In this document: positions 21,401 to 26,934 of the stretch, piece after piece
Numbering within the stretch: position 1 is the stretch's first letter
Layout of the letters: each line of letters begins with the position of its first letter
Source: Chloroflexota bacterium
Lineage (GTDB): Bacteria; Chloroflexota; Anaerolineae; 4572-78; J111
Length of the DNA stretch: 41,414 nt
Direction of reading: 5' to 3'
NCBI GenBank assembly: GCA_024277275.1
Contig: JAJRVO010000311.1
Location: 1-41,414, forward strand
Program-made: the position numbers and the translations under genes
The notes under the pieces: generated by a model
Told to the model about the DNA's origin: nothing
The model's database searches: none
What the model saw: only the letters and a program-made list of their open reading frames with translations

Positions 21401-24400
21401 AAATTCAGGATCGGATGAGATACTATTTGAACCGGCAGAGGGTAAGTTGTGGTTGGGAGAGGAAGCGGCGCTATTATTCCAGAAGTTGTTGTAGTCAATG
21501 GATGATGGCCCGCTGCTAAGGCGGTAGACTCCCCCCCCGGTGTTGGCCTGGTTAGCAACGACAATGGTATTAGAAAATACCAACGAGCCGCTGTTGTTAT
21601 CAAATACGCCGCCACCCAGGTTAGCCGCCTGGTTGCCATAGAGGGTGTCGTTGACCAGGTTTAGGGTTCCTCCATCTTTGTAAATTCCCCCACCGTTGCC
21701 GGTAGTGGCGCTGTTACCGTAGATAAAGTTGTTCCACAGGGTCAGGCTGCCGCTTGCGCTGTACAAGCCGCCGCCGGCGCCGGCCGTATTGCTGTTGACA
21801 CGTGTCTGAGAAATTATTGTGGTTCCGGCTACCTGATACAACCCGCCACCCTGGGCAGTGGCGCTGTTTTGCCAAACCGTGAGTTTTTGCCCGGTTAAAC
21901 TACCGCCAGCCTGGTAGATACCGCCGCCGGTGGTAGCGCCGGCGCTGTAAACCATACCGCCTGCCAGGGTTAAGTTGCCGCCCGCCTGGTAAATACCGCC
22001 GCCGGTGGTAGCGCCGGCGCTGTAAATTGTGCTGTTGGTCAGGATGGCGCTGCCGCTTTCCAGATAGATACCCCCGCCCAGAATAGAGACAGTATCGGTG
22101 ATACTGCTATTTTGAACGGTGGGACTACCGCTGTTTACATAAATACCGCCGCCTTTCCCGCTGCCGCCGGTGGTTGCGCTTTCGGCAATAGAGATGTTAT
22201 CCAGGGTTGGACTGCCGCTATCAATGTGAATACCACCACCCCATCGAATGGCTGTAGTGTTAGAAATGGTTATATTGGTTAGCGCCGGGTCGCCGCTCTG
22301 GATGGAGATAGCTCCTCCATCGGCGGCTGTGCTGTCTTTAATGATTAGATTTGCCAGAGTAGGGGCCGCGTTACTTTCTACATAAATACCCCCGCCGGCG
22401 CCGGCGGAGTTGTCAAAATCTTGAAGCGTAAAGTTTTCAATTAAGGGTTGGCTTGGAGGAGTAGCGATGATGTCCAGTCCGGGTCCAAAAAAACCGCCAG
22501 ACCTTTGAATAATGGTTGTAGCGGGATCAAACCCCTCAGGCGGCTCAAGAAAACTAACGGGCTGGAAGCCGCCACGCAAGTTTATATTTTGGTTGATAAG
22601 GAGAGTCCCTGTTAAAACATAAGTACCCTGAGATACTAAGACTGTATCGCCATCGGCGGCTTGACCCAGGGCGTAAAGGATGGTTTCGCAGGGTTGCCCC
22701 GAAACCCGACAGTTGTTTTCGGTATCACTACCGCCGTTAGAAACGTGCCGGTTTCCGCCGGTGGGGTTGGCAGTGGTTGTATCGGTGACGGTTTTGAAGA
22801 CGCCGAAACTGCCGTAATTAACGGAGGTAGCCGTCACGGTCATTATGTCCGTTAAACCGGCTGGGGCAGAACTGGTTACCACCACCTGAACAGATATTTG
22901 GGCGGATTCATTGTATCCCAACGTTACGGTAACAGGCGTTACCGCTTGTCCCCAATTTCGTGGCGAGCCAAAGGTGATGATAAAGGTGTCGGTTGCGCCG
23001 GTGTTGGTCAGGGTGTGGGTATAGGTTATTACCTGGTCGGGATCCCCAAAGCTGGTGTAATCGGGGGAAAATTCCAGGCCGGGGTTGCTTATGATGTCTA
23101 CCGTGCTGTCAACTCCCGCTGCGTTGCTGGTTGAGGTGGCGGTGATAAATGTTTGGTTGTAAATGCCGGACAGGTCGGTAATAGGAATTGAGACAACGAT
23201 GGTAAAGGCCGTGGGCACGCCCAGAGTTAAATCTAATGTCTGACTGGTTGGGGTAATTGTCCAGCCATGGCTGTTTGTGGCGTCAATAGTCACTGTGTCG
23301 GTTGAAGCGCCGGTATTGCCGATGTTGGTGATGGTGTGGGTAAATGTCACCAATGTGCCCTGAGCCGCCACGGTATCGGTGATGATATGCGGATTGTCTG
23401 GCGGCAGAATGTCGGCCAGGTCTATATCGACATAAAGCCGGCTTTCATCCGCACCGATGTCACGACGTCCCCCTGTGGGTTGGGGACGGGAGTCATTCTC
23501 AAAATCGGTGGCTAACGTGGAAGCCGAATCGGCGGTATTGATGAGTAGCGACGAGAGTTTCAGGTGGAAGTTGTTTGTGGCCGGATTGGTCAGACCGGGA
23601 TCGACCGAAATATCGGTAGTGCCGGTGATTGCATCACCACCGTAGTTACCGGACGCGTTGCCGTAGAAGTCATTATAATTTAGCGAATACCTGCCCCCGG
23701 TTGGGGCATAAAGGCCGCCGCCGGTGGTGGCGCTATTGGTGGCCACAATGGTGTTCTCCAGAGTTACCTGCCCCGTACCGTTGGCCGTGCCGGCGGTAAC
23801 GCCGCCGCCTTGACTGGCTGTATTATTATAGATGGTGTTGTGATCCAGGGTAACGTTGCCCCCGCCGGAGTTGTAAACCCCGCCGCCGAAAGAAGTAGCC
23901 GTATTATTGTAGATAACGTTGTTACGCAGTGTGGCGTTAACATTGAGACCCAGGTAAACGCCACCACCTGAGCCGGTGTACGAGCCGCCGGTGAGGTAAA
24001 GGTTCTCTATGACGGGGTTAATGGCGCTGGTTCCATTGATGTAGAGGACTCGCCCCCCACCTTGAGCATCCAGAATGGTTGGCCCATATTGAGGGTTGAC
24101 CCAATCGGTGGTCGTGTATCCACCGCGAACGGTTAAAGTTTTGCTAATGTAGACGGTTTGGCTAAACCCTCCGGTTGATTGAACCCCCTGGCAAAGACCG
24201 GCCACCTGAACCAGGTTGCCGGAGTTGGCTGCGTCAACCGCTTGCTGCACGTTGGTGTAAACCTGGCCGCCTTCAACGCGGGCATAGCAATCGCTGGCTG
24301 CTATATATTCATCTGCGCCACGGTCAATCAACTCCGACCCGCCAACGGCGGCATCAAAAGGCCGCCCGTCGCCCTCGTAGTCTGAGGTGATGGTTGTAGT

Positions 24401-25663
24401 TATTGCTCCATCGTCAATAGCGGGCGAGGCAGCGAGTAGGTGTAAATCAAAGTTGGTAGCGTCTGTAAATTTGGGATCACGATTTCGATTATTGCCAACG
24501 CCAATTGACTCGGGATTAATAGAGCCATTGATGTCATTATTGGGTGAGTTGCCAAAGAAATCGGTATAAATAAGGCTTAAGGTGGTGTTGCTGAAAATTC
24601 CGCCGTTGGCAGTGGCAGTGTTACTAATAATAAGGTTGTTAGTAATGGCTACAGTGCCACCAAAAGCAAAAATGCCGCCGCCAGAGGTAAGGCCATCATT
24701 GCCATAAATGGTGTTGTTTTCAAGATTTAAAATAGCGCTGAAAACCCCAACCCCTCCCCCAACAGAAACAGTTGCCCTATTGTTATAAATAAGGTTGTTT
24801 CTGGCTGTAACGGTACCCGCAGCAGCATCAAGACCGCCAATATTATCGGCGGTGTTACTAAAAATCTCATTTGCCTCAATCAGAGCAATGCCCGAAATAA
24901 CCCTGATTGCTCCTCCGTCGGCTGCCGCTGTATTTGAATAGATTTGATTCCCGTTCAGCACCAGCGTTGCTGCGGTAGCTATGCCGCCGCCATGGCCGGC
25001 GGCATCAGTGGTTATATTGTTGTAAATTTTGTTGTTTTCCAGAGTCAGGTTTCCTGCCTGGTTGTAAACGCCTCCACCCACCTCTTGACCGGCCAAAGTT
25101 CCCCCTTTACCACCAGTCAGATGAAAACCGTTGACTGTAGCATTGACAGCGCTAGGTACATAAATCACTCGTCCTAGCCCGCCAGCGTCGATGATAGTTG
25201 GGTTCAGTTCTGGATCAGACGTAACCCAGTTAGTGGTTGTAAACCCGCCACGCAGAGTCACCGACCCGGTCAGGTAAACATTTTGGGTTAAGATGCCCAC
25301 AGTATTTGTATCTGTATAACGACCGGCTGCGACCCGGATTTCATCACCGGAACTGGCCACATTCACAGCGTATTGTATTGTAGCGCAGGGATTGTAGCTT
25401 GCGGTACAATCATTGCCGCTGTTGTTGCCGCCTACTGAAACCGGAGCAACATAGCGAATTGGCGGTCCGGCCGCATGCATTGCCCCGGGGTGACCTAATA
25501 GCCAAAAAAACGCAACCAGCAGCATACTTGTGGCCAATAAAAAAACCGGTCCCAAACGTGATAAAGTAGATATCAACGCCCTGGGCCGGTTTTGCGAATT
25601 ACGCTCAGAGTCAACTTGATTTAAACTAGCGGTAATTTTTGTATTCACTCTTGGTGTCTTCAT
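6443..25663 (-). CDS. Giant secreted/surface multi-domain protein (beta-helix, DUF11, Ig/cadherin-like repeats)
   Basis: The gene is a single uninterrupted frame of about 6,406 aa. The ATG at 25663 is preferred over a TTG at 25696 because GAGGA lies 5-6 nt upstream. A basic N-terminus and a hydrophobic helix (about 37-55) form a signal peptide or anchor. Approximate residue layout: beta-helix modules A and B (66-743); two Ig-like NEW3-type domains (to 967); modules C-G (967-3408); two more NEW3-type domains (to 3675); module H (to 4018); one NEW3-type and three DUF11 domains (to 4490); ten 110-aa DUF11-like repeats (4495-5596); a final DUF11; VCBS/Ig-like and cadherin-like domains with VDENSPNGT and DVNEPP motifs; two fibronectin-like domains; YLPIIFNN; a Gly-rich hinge; and a CARDB-like C-terminus ending PLPNK. 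There is no LPXTG or C-terminal TM helix. It is predicted to be an adhesin, sheath or filament protein, which is inferred from domains only. Confidence 0.93.
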   Translation of the reverse strand: MKTPRVNTKITASLNQVDSERNSQNRPRALISTLSRLGPVFLLATSMLLVAFFWLLGHPGAMHAAGPPIRYVAPVSVGGNNSGNDCTASYNPCATIQYAVNVASSGDEIRVAAGRYTDTNTVGILTQNVYLTGSVTLRGGFTTTNWVTSDPELNPTIIDAGGLGRVIYVPSAVNATVNGFHLTGGKGGTLAGQEVGGGVYNQAGNLTLENNKIYNNITTDAAGHGGGIATAATLVLNGNQIYSNTAAADGGAIRVISGIALIEANEIFSNTADNIGGLDAAAGTVTARNNLIYNNRATVSVGGGVGVFSAILNLENNTIYGNDGLTSGGGIFAFGGTVAITNNLIISNTATANGGIFSNTTLSLIYTDFFGNSPNNDINGSINPESIGVGNNRNRDPKFTDATNFDLHLLAASPAIDDGAITTTITSDYEGDGRPFDAAVGGSELIDRGADEYIAASDCYARVEGGQVYTNVQQAVDAANSGNLVQVAGLCQGVQSTGGFSQTVYISKTLTVRGGYTTTDWVNPQYGPTILDAQGGGRVLYINGTSAINPVIENLYLTGGSYTGSGGGVYLGLNVNATLRNNVIYNNTATSFGGGVYNSGGGNVTLDHNTIYNNTASQGGGVTAGTANGTGQVTLENTIVATNSATTGGGLYAPTGGRYSLNYNDFYGNASGNYGGDAITGTTDISVDPGLTNPATNNFHLKLSSLLINTADSASTLATDFENDSRPQPTGGRRDIGADESRLYVDIDLADILPPDNPHIITDTVAAQGTLVTFTHTITNIGNTGASTDTVTIDATNSHGWTITPTSQTLDLTLGVPTAFTIVVSIPITDLSGIYNQTFITATSTSNAAGVDSTVDIISNPGLEFSPDYTSFGDPDQVITYTHTLTNTGATDTFIITFGSPRNWGQAVTPVTVTLGYNESAQISVQVVVTSSAPAGLTDIMTVTATSVNYGSFGVFKTVTDTTTANPTGGNRHVSNGGSDTENNCRVSGQPCETILYALGQAADGDTVLVSQGTYVLTGTLLINQNINLRGGFQPVSFLEPPEGFDPATTIIQRSGGFFGPGLDIIATPPSQPLIENFTLQDFDNSAGAGGGIYVESNAAPTLANLIIKDSTAADGGAISIQSGDPALTNITISNTTAIRWGGGIHIDSGSPTLDNISIAESATTGGSGKGGGIYVNSGSPTVQNSSITDTVSILGGGIYLESGSAILTNSTIYSAGATTGGGIYQAGGNLTLAGGMVYSAGATTGGGIYQAGGSLTGQKLTVWQNSATAQGGGLYQVAGTTIISQTRVNSNTAGAGGGLYSASGSLTLWNNFIYGNSATTGNGGGIYKDGGTLNLVNDTLYGNQAANLGGGVFDNNSGSLVFSNTIVVANQANTGGGVYRLSSGPSSIDYNNFWNNSAASSPNHNLPSAGSNSISSDPEFVDAANGDLHLTLDSPSVDAAEPNTFLTADIEDDIRPANQGVDIGADEVTGCLARVIDLSRVPRFGGNVFGVLQEAIDAASGSDIVQISGECRGVHSRLVDGQVLSQTVFISKSLTLEGGYNSSFSNDPIGNPGSVVPTALDARGQGRTLVITATISGNPSVSLLNLTLTNGNAQGLGGGPGNNDAGGGIYNYNSFLTLNSAVITNNQAAYGGGIYHFNDTATPNMLNLGNTGQTTIISNTATGDGGGLYIVDNQSTAIRQVTFSQNNAGSNGGGLYVAGSSLTIQNDSRFEQNSANQGGGFYNAGGSLVISQTTLYSNTATTGGGLYNTGTLNGESLTINGNSTTGSGGGLYNHSSGQLSLDSSLILTNTAGADGGGLYNVAGSSSGLTLINSIVFSNTAGGNGGGLYNQSDYLTLRHNTFYANQGDGIYHDAGTSLPVINSTMIVSNTGNGITSIATAPTFKYNDVVDNGGVDISGFSPPAPDKNISATPSFISVDPANPNFLRINSGSRGEEEGDPASPVTDDIDGDPRPSNQDFDIGVDEIADCFVQINGVPPTYGKVQVAVGLSNPGDEIRVAGICQGVDPFDDWQTVSQTVFITKSLIIRGGYTKDNFTTSDPIANPTILDALDLGRVIYITNTAQVTVAGLHLQRGNAGAAGGSEAGNGGGLFVGNGVLTMTQNQVYSNTATNGGALYNQAGTVYIFEDIFTNTLPFGIFTNTATTAGGAIYNAGGNTTLDTVDVRNNQAASSGGAVYHAGGATLLQNNIIRNNSVSTGDGGAIYNAAGGLTAWHNTIYSNSAGGDGGGLHTTTGDPDVRNNIFRNNSDDVIFSTTPYTITYNNFSGSGSNSGGSVTFDATNLVGDPWLAADPVNAFFRIPDNSPVIDQGDPTMPAFQDFENDYRPGDQNFDMGADERRSCWAKVTSSGIIYGNIQRAIDNSQPDDTILVTRGECRGVHTYFDGAKTLSQTVHITHNLTLQGGYTRDFSSQVGGPLSQFDSTATTLNARTLGRVILVTGSITVDIHRFIVTNGDATGQGGGPGGGDAGGGFYHNGAQGLIAHVDYYNNTAAYGGAFFNNGNTFTMDNSWIRYNQAITDGGSIYNATGDMTINGATVVFSSTVGRWGGGIFNDSGNLTLENNSELDQNQADQGGFFYNAGGVVTMTNNTVTNNTATSDGGGIYNATGVITMTDINLSNNSAGSNGGGIYNNTGQISVGTHTEDAINTTGNTTGNTINGNQAINGGAIYNNSGQVSLLKNTINNNTAIVASAGQGGGLYNGSGGTVTIDRGNAFYDNSAHQGGGIYYTGGSGSLTMHNTLVYTNTAQDQGGGLYIGGDSPEILHNTFYQNAATASSTGQGGAIYISGGGTPTIKNNIFDANIADIGSAIRKAGSGGTYNYNDYWPGAGSSQASGITVGANSLNEDPSFVDAAGGDFHLSSTSPIINRAEAGLGVAHDFENDPRPVNGAPDIGADENDACLVQLVQTDSDGDSDPLTGNLADGPIFGSVQAALNTATLSQTIRVAVGACQENITIDKLVTIDGSWLNDFSAPFTVDIPDIGPVRYIATTIDGGNNGSVVDIQASAQAPTLSYLLLQNGNTAGNGGGIKSRANLNLINSTVYSNSAVWGGGIFLEDGLGIVATLSTGESQGVEVTNNRATSLVGGGIYVGTDNTLNMSGGEVSQNTAPVGGGIYNANGITATLCGVNISRNNATGGNGGGVYNDDNSVVNIPGSLINNNTASVHGGGLYNGPNSDITITDGSISDNTAGGNGGGMYNDSGSSIDIGGGAPIDSNQANHGGGVYNTNATFVLRQKRLNNNQATDASGDGGGIYADLNSVLTTTNLGLYNNSANDDGGGLYQIGNTQSAHYHATIRQNHADDQGGGVYAGGVSAVISASIMAFNTSGGDGSGIYGAGASIPVDYTLSWLNGYSGTTFIPTNTPTPADPKFRNTAGDLYYNSPAIDAVPTTASHVTVDRNLDPRPQMCAKDMGRDEYGVGARAMTFVDSPTPLGTTLAPNDFITYTFSLRNDSENWFDLSNESSSWGIGTGFTETIVITATTSQNWAEIVSIQGATNVVSQTTTKPHTATFDLGPGDTATIQVKVSVPIGAAANLVDSTAIQYETLQCADYTGVAAPAGASDPAETRVIEDFDFVIEPDNTGAALAGESITYTHIITNIGNVQDTYTIFPKAGFYASGQIITPASGQLTLEPKGSGQYTGAIVIRVDIRPEIAGGLIDVTSAIAQSNSTSNQKAAANTTAIGTITGTRFVNAIGGRNSIVREDELAPPSPDLDDNNCTVSGKPCLTIQHAINQAAPGDVIKIAQGTYTDTVTTTYKTLPLTQTIFITKPVTLRGGYESPDYLDPPDHLTNTTYIDPQGQGRGIFIAEEVQAGGSITIDRLFIRNGNAGQGGGTNAGGNIYNEGADLTLSASRLYNGSATNGAGLYNAGNNLLLQNSLLYSNTATANGGALYITGTATLQNNTFVDNQAVNGGAIYITDNGNVSIQNTIFATNTAASGGAVEASTAGTQPNLDYNLHFGNGASDVVNGSELNRVAGDPNPQFVDPPYLYIAGTSPARDAGTTIAGLTIDHQNSARPLGLGYDIGAYERVPVQRVLFYSDTVTIIAEGQMVVITHTLLNDGDMADTFIIDAASSLGGWTINYDQPLTYPIALTPGQSQTVVVTYTAPAGSSGQINTTVITAAGNGSQATVQDVVIVSSPRWEIGKAVTPGNTVQPGGLLTYTITITNTGEQDTTGSYTITDELPANTNFVAAIGSSPVMTTPVVKWITDTVVFSNNGTISFTYVVTVSKPLTHGTKIVNQVYTITGGSAFTDAAGAPVTVTVDAPAVLSITKTANVDTVQPGDYLTYTLTITNNASSLGPALGVVISDVLPANAVYQSSGFVPPATGNFTPTGNLLQWELTNPLTVGNWAQVTVTVRVTSPLAAQTILTNTFGVTAGNAITAPFGLLTTTIASTNNITLSKTVQPAFVVPGGTVTYTITLTNSGNGIATVTLTDQLHSFFSPNSVVYPSVVVPGRTWSISQGVTLVSFTATAPITEGDYYNQTITATYDLSQTIVSNTAPVSVTSPSLSITKTVGLTNNPAQRGDPITYTIVVANSGLVDAANVNITDTLPNFVDGSGLNQTVTVTAGESVTFTIPATVANNAPYATTISNTAYYTHTSGGNQSSITFTIELTPPAKLAISKTVQLTNNPAVQGDPITYTIVVANTGGLDADNTNITDTLPAYVNGSPLNQTVTVTAGESVTFTIYATVSNSVPYNTIITNTAYYTHTSSNGTDSESFAITGPPAATLDITKTAQLTNNPAQQGDSITYTIVVANNAGLDVSNIRITDSLPVYIDGNDLDQTVTITAGESITFTINATVSATAPYNAIITNTAYYTQPSGGGQDSDTFTVQPPLSPSDLTITKTVQLTNDPAQQGAPITYTIVVANKGSLDIANVRITDTLPGLVTGGADLDKTVTVTAGESITFTINAAVSAVAPYNAIITNTAYYTQPSGGGNDSDSFTVWPPSPGDLTITKTVAVSSAPVKLGDPITYTIIVTNNAGLDVSNIRITDTLPVEVIGADLDRTVTITAGEGIIFTIPAIVSLSAPYSQAITNTAYYTQPSGSGSAGASFVTEPAPSGVLLITKTVQISGAVVVQGDPITYTIVVANSDVISVTNVRITDTLPTYINGSNLNVTETITANDRITYTINATVSATAPHNAIITNTAYYSYAFGTGQDSASITVQPPSAGDLAITKTVAVSSSPVIQGDPITYTIEVANSGTLDISNIRITDTLPADVTGSNLDQTVTITAGESITFTINAAVVATAPYNAIITNTAYYTQPSGGGNDSAAFTIQPPSAGDLSITKTVQLTNNPAQQNDPITYTIEVANDGTLDIANVRITDTLPAYITGSNLDQTVTITAGESVTLVIPATVDATAPYNAVITNTAYYSQTSGSGNDSAAFTVQGPSPGSLTITKTVAVSSSPVIQGDPITYTIEVANGSGLDIDNVRITDTMPTYVTGSNLDQTVTITAGESVTFTIPATVIATAPYNAIITNTAYYSQSSGSGFDTATVTVQPPSPGDLSITKTVQPSNDPALRGDSITYTIVVSSSAGLDVSNIRITDTLPADVIGGNLDQTVTITAGESITFTIPATVSATAPYSQVITNTAYYTQASGGGNASASFNTLAAPPANLTITKTVAPTQADPGGTITYTLTFVNNGPSTAENVIITDQIPVTVTGLNVISSGVAITRTGGTTFSWQVQNLAQGQGGIITVSGQVNLGLSAGYIFTNTATITGSTADTDTLDNTSQAGVTILNVAPVANDDTFNTPEDTPLNGTLTAIDNNNAPLTYSIVTNPVTGTVVITNPLSGGFVYTPPNNYNGTVTFTFIVSDTGTPTLTDTATVTITVDPANDPPVVNDQTFSVDENSPNGTLVNFVIANDPELGPLTYTITAGNTNGSFAIGPTNGLITVNNSNELDYETTMTYYLTVVVSDTGNLTDTAIITIAINDVNEPPTITLIADQFTGVGIPTPPITFTIGDPETPAASLVITVTSSNQTLVPDANIGLGGSGANRTLVITPTASQTGTTTISITVSDTSLFTVETFLLTVDKPEKPYLISPPDGTFTNNNPVFFDWSDVTYSGPLTYNMMITGPATTQISTTGIRSLNLDLDTLDGDGRYTWTVRAIDQLGQSSGYTDTWTVTLDRVAPAPPPNLTSPSDGQTITTTQRPAFDWDDSSDALSGPVTYTIIITNSSGTPSISTTATSVFTPGSNLTAGVYTWTVIAYDRAGNTASSQVFTVAIQATTGDIYLPIIFNNSTGGGGGGLPDLWAKDLIIEWAGTPGPTTPVTFKVVIENIGGSTVNVNPADFFWVDFYINPTSFPTEAGHLWGTLCSANTCYGLAWQVGATLAPGAVITLTSAGGDPYLAPPPDTNWPGFFNQSGTQNVGVYVDSWGGLGVPEGYVVESNETNNSRTSVTVTGFGLTLDLQDLNTDKPPTTRPLPNK
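8876..12181 (-). repeat. Ten tandem 330-bp repeats inside the giant gene (110-aa DUF11-like units)
   Basis: Ten consecutive units each begin with a motif like DLTITKTVQLTNNPAQ, continue with GDPITYTIVVAN, NIRITDTLP and TAGESITFTI, and end with ITNTAYYTQPSGGG. Seven or more units are exactly 330 bp; at least one (starting near 11188) is 333 bp. DNA similarity is very high: 9912-9968 and 10902-10958 are identical over 57 bp at a spacing of exactly three units. Such arrays are prone to unit gain and loss by recombination and to assembly collapse. Confidence 0.9.
13610..14640 (-). other. Beta-helix block 3 (module H) of the giant protein
   Basis: This is a single right-handed beta-helix module. 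It begins with the opening-type cap NNCTVSGKPCLTIQHAINQA and GDVIKIAQGTYTDTV, continues through GGGIYN/GGALYI-like coils (here GAGLYNAGNNLLLQNSLLYS), and closes with YDIGAYERV. It is isolated between Ig-like domains, directly before the DUF11 region. Confidence 0.75.
15441..22765 (-). other. Beta-helix block 2 (modules C-G) of the giant protein
   Basis: Five parallel beta-helix modules run in series. C opens with NNCRVSGQPCETILYALGQA. D, E, F and G each begin with a single Cys straight after the previous GADE-type end (CLARVID, CFVQING, CWAKVTS, CLVQLVQ) and carry a second Cys about 25-45 residues later (SGECRGV, AGICQGV, RGECRGV, VGACQEN). Every module contains many GGGIYN/GGGLYN turns with Asn-rich NNTA steps, the pattern of polymorphic-outer-membrane-protein-like helices. 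Each closes with D(I/M)G(A/V/R)DE. Confidence 0.8.
23436..25467 (-). other. Beta-helix block 1 (modules A-B) of the giant protein
   Basis: Module A opens with NDCTASYNPCATIQYAVNVA and GDEIRVAAGRYTDTN, and ends IDRGADEY. Module B follows at once with SDCYARVEGGQ..AGLCQGV and ends RRDIGADESR. Both contain repeated GGGVYN/GGIATA turns and ENNTIY/NNLIYN steps typical of right-handed beta-helices that bind or cleave carbohydrates or act as adhesive stalks. No catalytic site can be identified. Confidence 0.78.
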
Positions 25664-25842
25664 GAAGTTCCTCAAGTCTTTATCTCTGGATTCCAATATC
25701 CAGTTTTAGGTCTGATAATTGAAATTTCTAAAGAGCTTGTATCTGCTGATTCTATAAGTAAGGCTAGTTACTATTACAGAATAAGTTAGCAACTGGTCTT
25801 ACATAAGTTTGGTGGGATCATTAAAAAAAATAGGGACAAGGA

Positions 25843-25887
25843 AACTCGGATTGAAGGTTTCAGGACAAACAAACTATGCTCCGAGTT
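25843..25887 (-). promoter_or_regulatory. Hairpin with downstream T-tract between the pilin-like and giant genes
   Basis: AACTCGGA (25843-25850) and TCCGAGTT (25880-25887) form an 8-bp perfect stem around a 29-nt loop. On the minus strand it is followed, after about 13 nt, by a run of eight T. The spacing is too long for a classic intrinsic terminator, but it could be a weak terminator or attenuator that sets the ratio of pilin-like to giant-gene transcript. The rest of the 318-bp spacer shows no gene and no clear promoter. Confidence 0.35.
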
Positions 25888-25981
25888 GCCTCGCCCCTGC
25901 ACCACCCCGAATTATTGAAAAGGCGCGTTTAAAGGTTAACAAATAGTTCTTTGATTTTGTAACGTGTTGATGAAATACCGA

Positions 25982-26413
25982 TTACCAAAACGCAACAACC
26001 CCCTCGCCTCCAGCGGAGTCTTTAGCTGTGACAGCGCCGCTGGTAACTGAGGGGTTGGTAAATGTAAAGGTACATGTACCGGAACATGATTGGCTACCGG
26101 ATATGCCTCCATCGCCCGTGACAGTGACAGTAGTGTTTGAAGACACCGTAACAGTTACTTTTAAAGTTGCATTGGGGGTAGTGTAACTGGCTGGCGTGTA
26201 TGAAGCGCTAATACCAGTAATGGCCCCTTGACCGCCGCCGCAAAGAACCCCCTCCCCCTGCTGGAGATATGAGGTTATGGTGCAAAAGGTTCGTCTTATT
26301 TCAGGCCCCAGTTGCAGCAAAACAGCAATGACTACAATGGCTACCAGTACCAGAATCAGGGCATACTCTACCAACCCTTGCCCTTCTTCGCGTGATGAAA
26401 ATCTATTAAACAT
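25982..26413 (-). CDS. Flp/type IVb pilin-like protein with C-terminal Ig-like domain
   Basis: The product is 143 aa. A short charged leader (FNRFSSREEG) is followed by QGLVEYALILVLVAIVVIAV. The prepilin-peptidase motif G|XXXXEY of Flp pilins is exact, with cleavage predicted after Gly11, Glu16 and Tyr17. The hydrophobic helix covers about 14-34. Unlike ordinary Flp pilins (about 50-70 aa), about 100 residues follow, rich in Thr/Ser/Val with paired cysteines (CSGTC and an earlier Cys pair), probably a small beta-sandwich. It may be a minor or decorated pilin, or a TadE-like pseudopilin. The Shine-Dalgarno AGGAGG is 10 nt before the ATG. It lies upstream of the giant gene on the same strand, suggesting a common surface role. 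No prepilin peptidase or Tad ATPase is present in the window. Confidence 0.85.
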   Translation of the reverse strand: MFNRFSSREEGQGLVEYALILVLVAIVVIAVLLQLGPEIRRTFCTITSYLQQGEGVLCGGGQGAITGISASYTPASYTTPNATLKVTVTVSSNTTVTVTGDGGISGSQSCSGTCTFTFTNPSVTSGAVTAKDSAGGEGVVAFW

Positions 26414-26601
26414 TATATAATACCCTCCTGAGTTTTAGGCGCTTGCTTTGTTGAATTGCCTCGGGGAAATAATAAAATAATTTTTGGGGATAATTTGGAG
26501 AGACCCTAATCTTAAACAGTTCCCGTTCTAAATCCTCTGCAAGCGCCCCAAACCCCGTTTCTAGAAAATAAATATACAGTTAAATAAAGAAATATATGTA
26601 T

Positions 26602-26630
26602 ATTCAAACACACTTTAAAAGTAATGTCAA
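26602..26630 (-). promoter_or_regulatory. Possible promoter of the pilin-like gene
   Basis: On the minus strand, TTGACA (26630-26625) and a 17-bp spacer lead to TTGAAT (26607-26602), which matches 4 of 6 bases of the -10 consensus. It shares TTGACATTA with the LPXTG gene promoter. The region is strongly AT-rich. The leader would be about 180 nt. Confidence 0.35.
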
Positions 26631-26934
26631 GCCTGTTATGTCAAATAATTTAGCGGTCTTTGAGGGCTATTCTTTCAGTACCCTTTACTATACCAGATTT
26701 TGCAGTCCCGCAGTTACCCAAAATTGGCCCAAAGGATACCCATTTTTGGGACAAAACCCTATTTGATGTTATATTGAAACAGGAGATACAGTGGTTTATG
26801 GCAATTATTTGGTGATGTTTGGGGAAAGTTAGTAAACTTTCCCTACCTAATCAAGTCTTGATTTAGCAAGAAAAAGATTCGGGAAGATTTTGATTTTAAG
26901 AAAGTTAAGCGGTGTTTGTCGAGAAAACTCTCGG

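Noticed and set aside
25697-25981. Cyclic-di-GMP or other known riboswitch upstream of the giant gene
   Set aside because: Only a simple hairpin can be drawn; the conserved bases and paired helices of known riboswitch classes were not found by eye.
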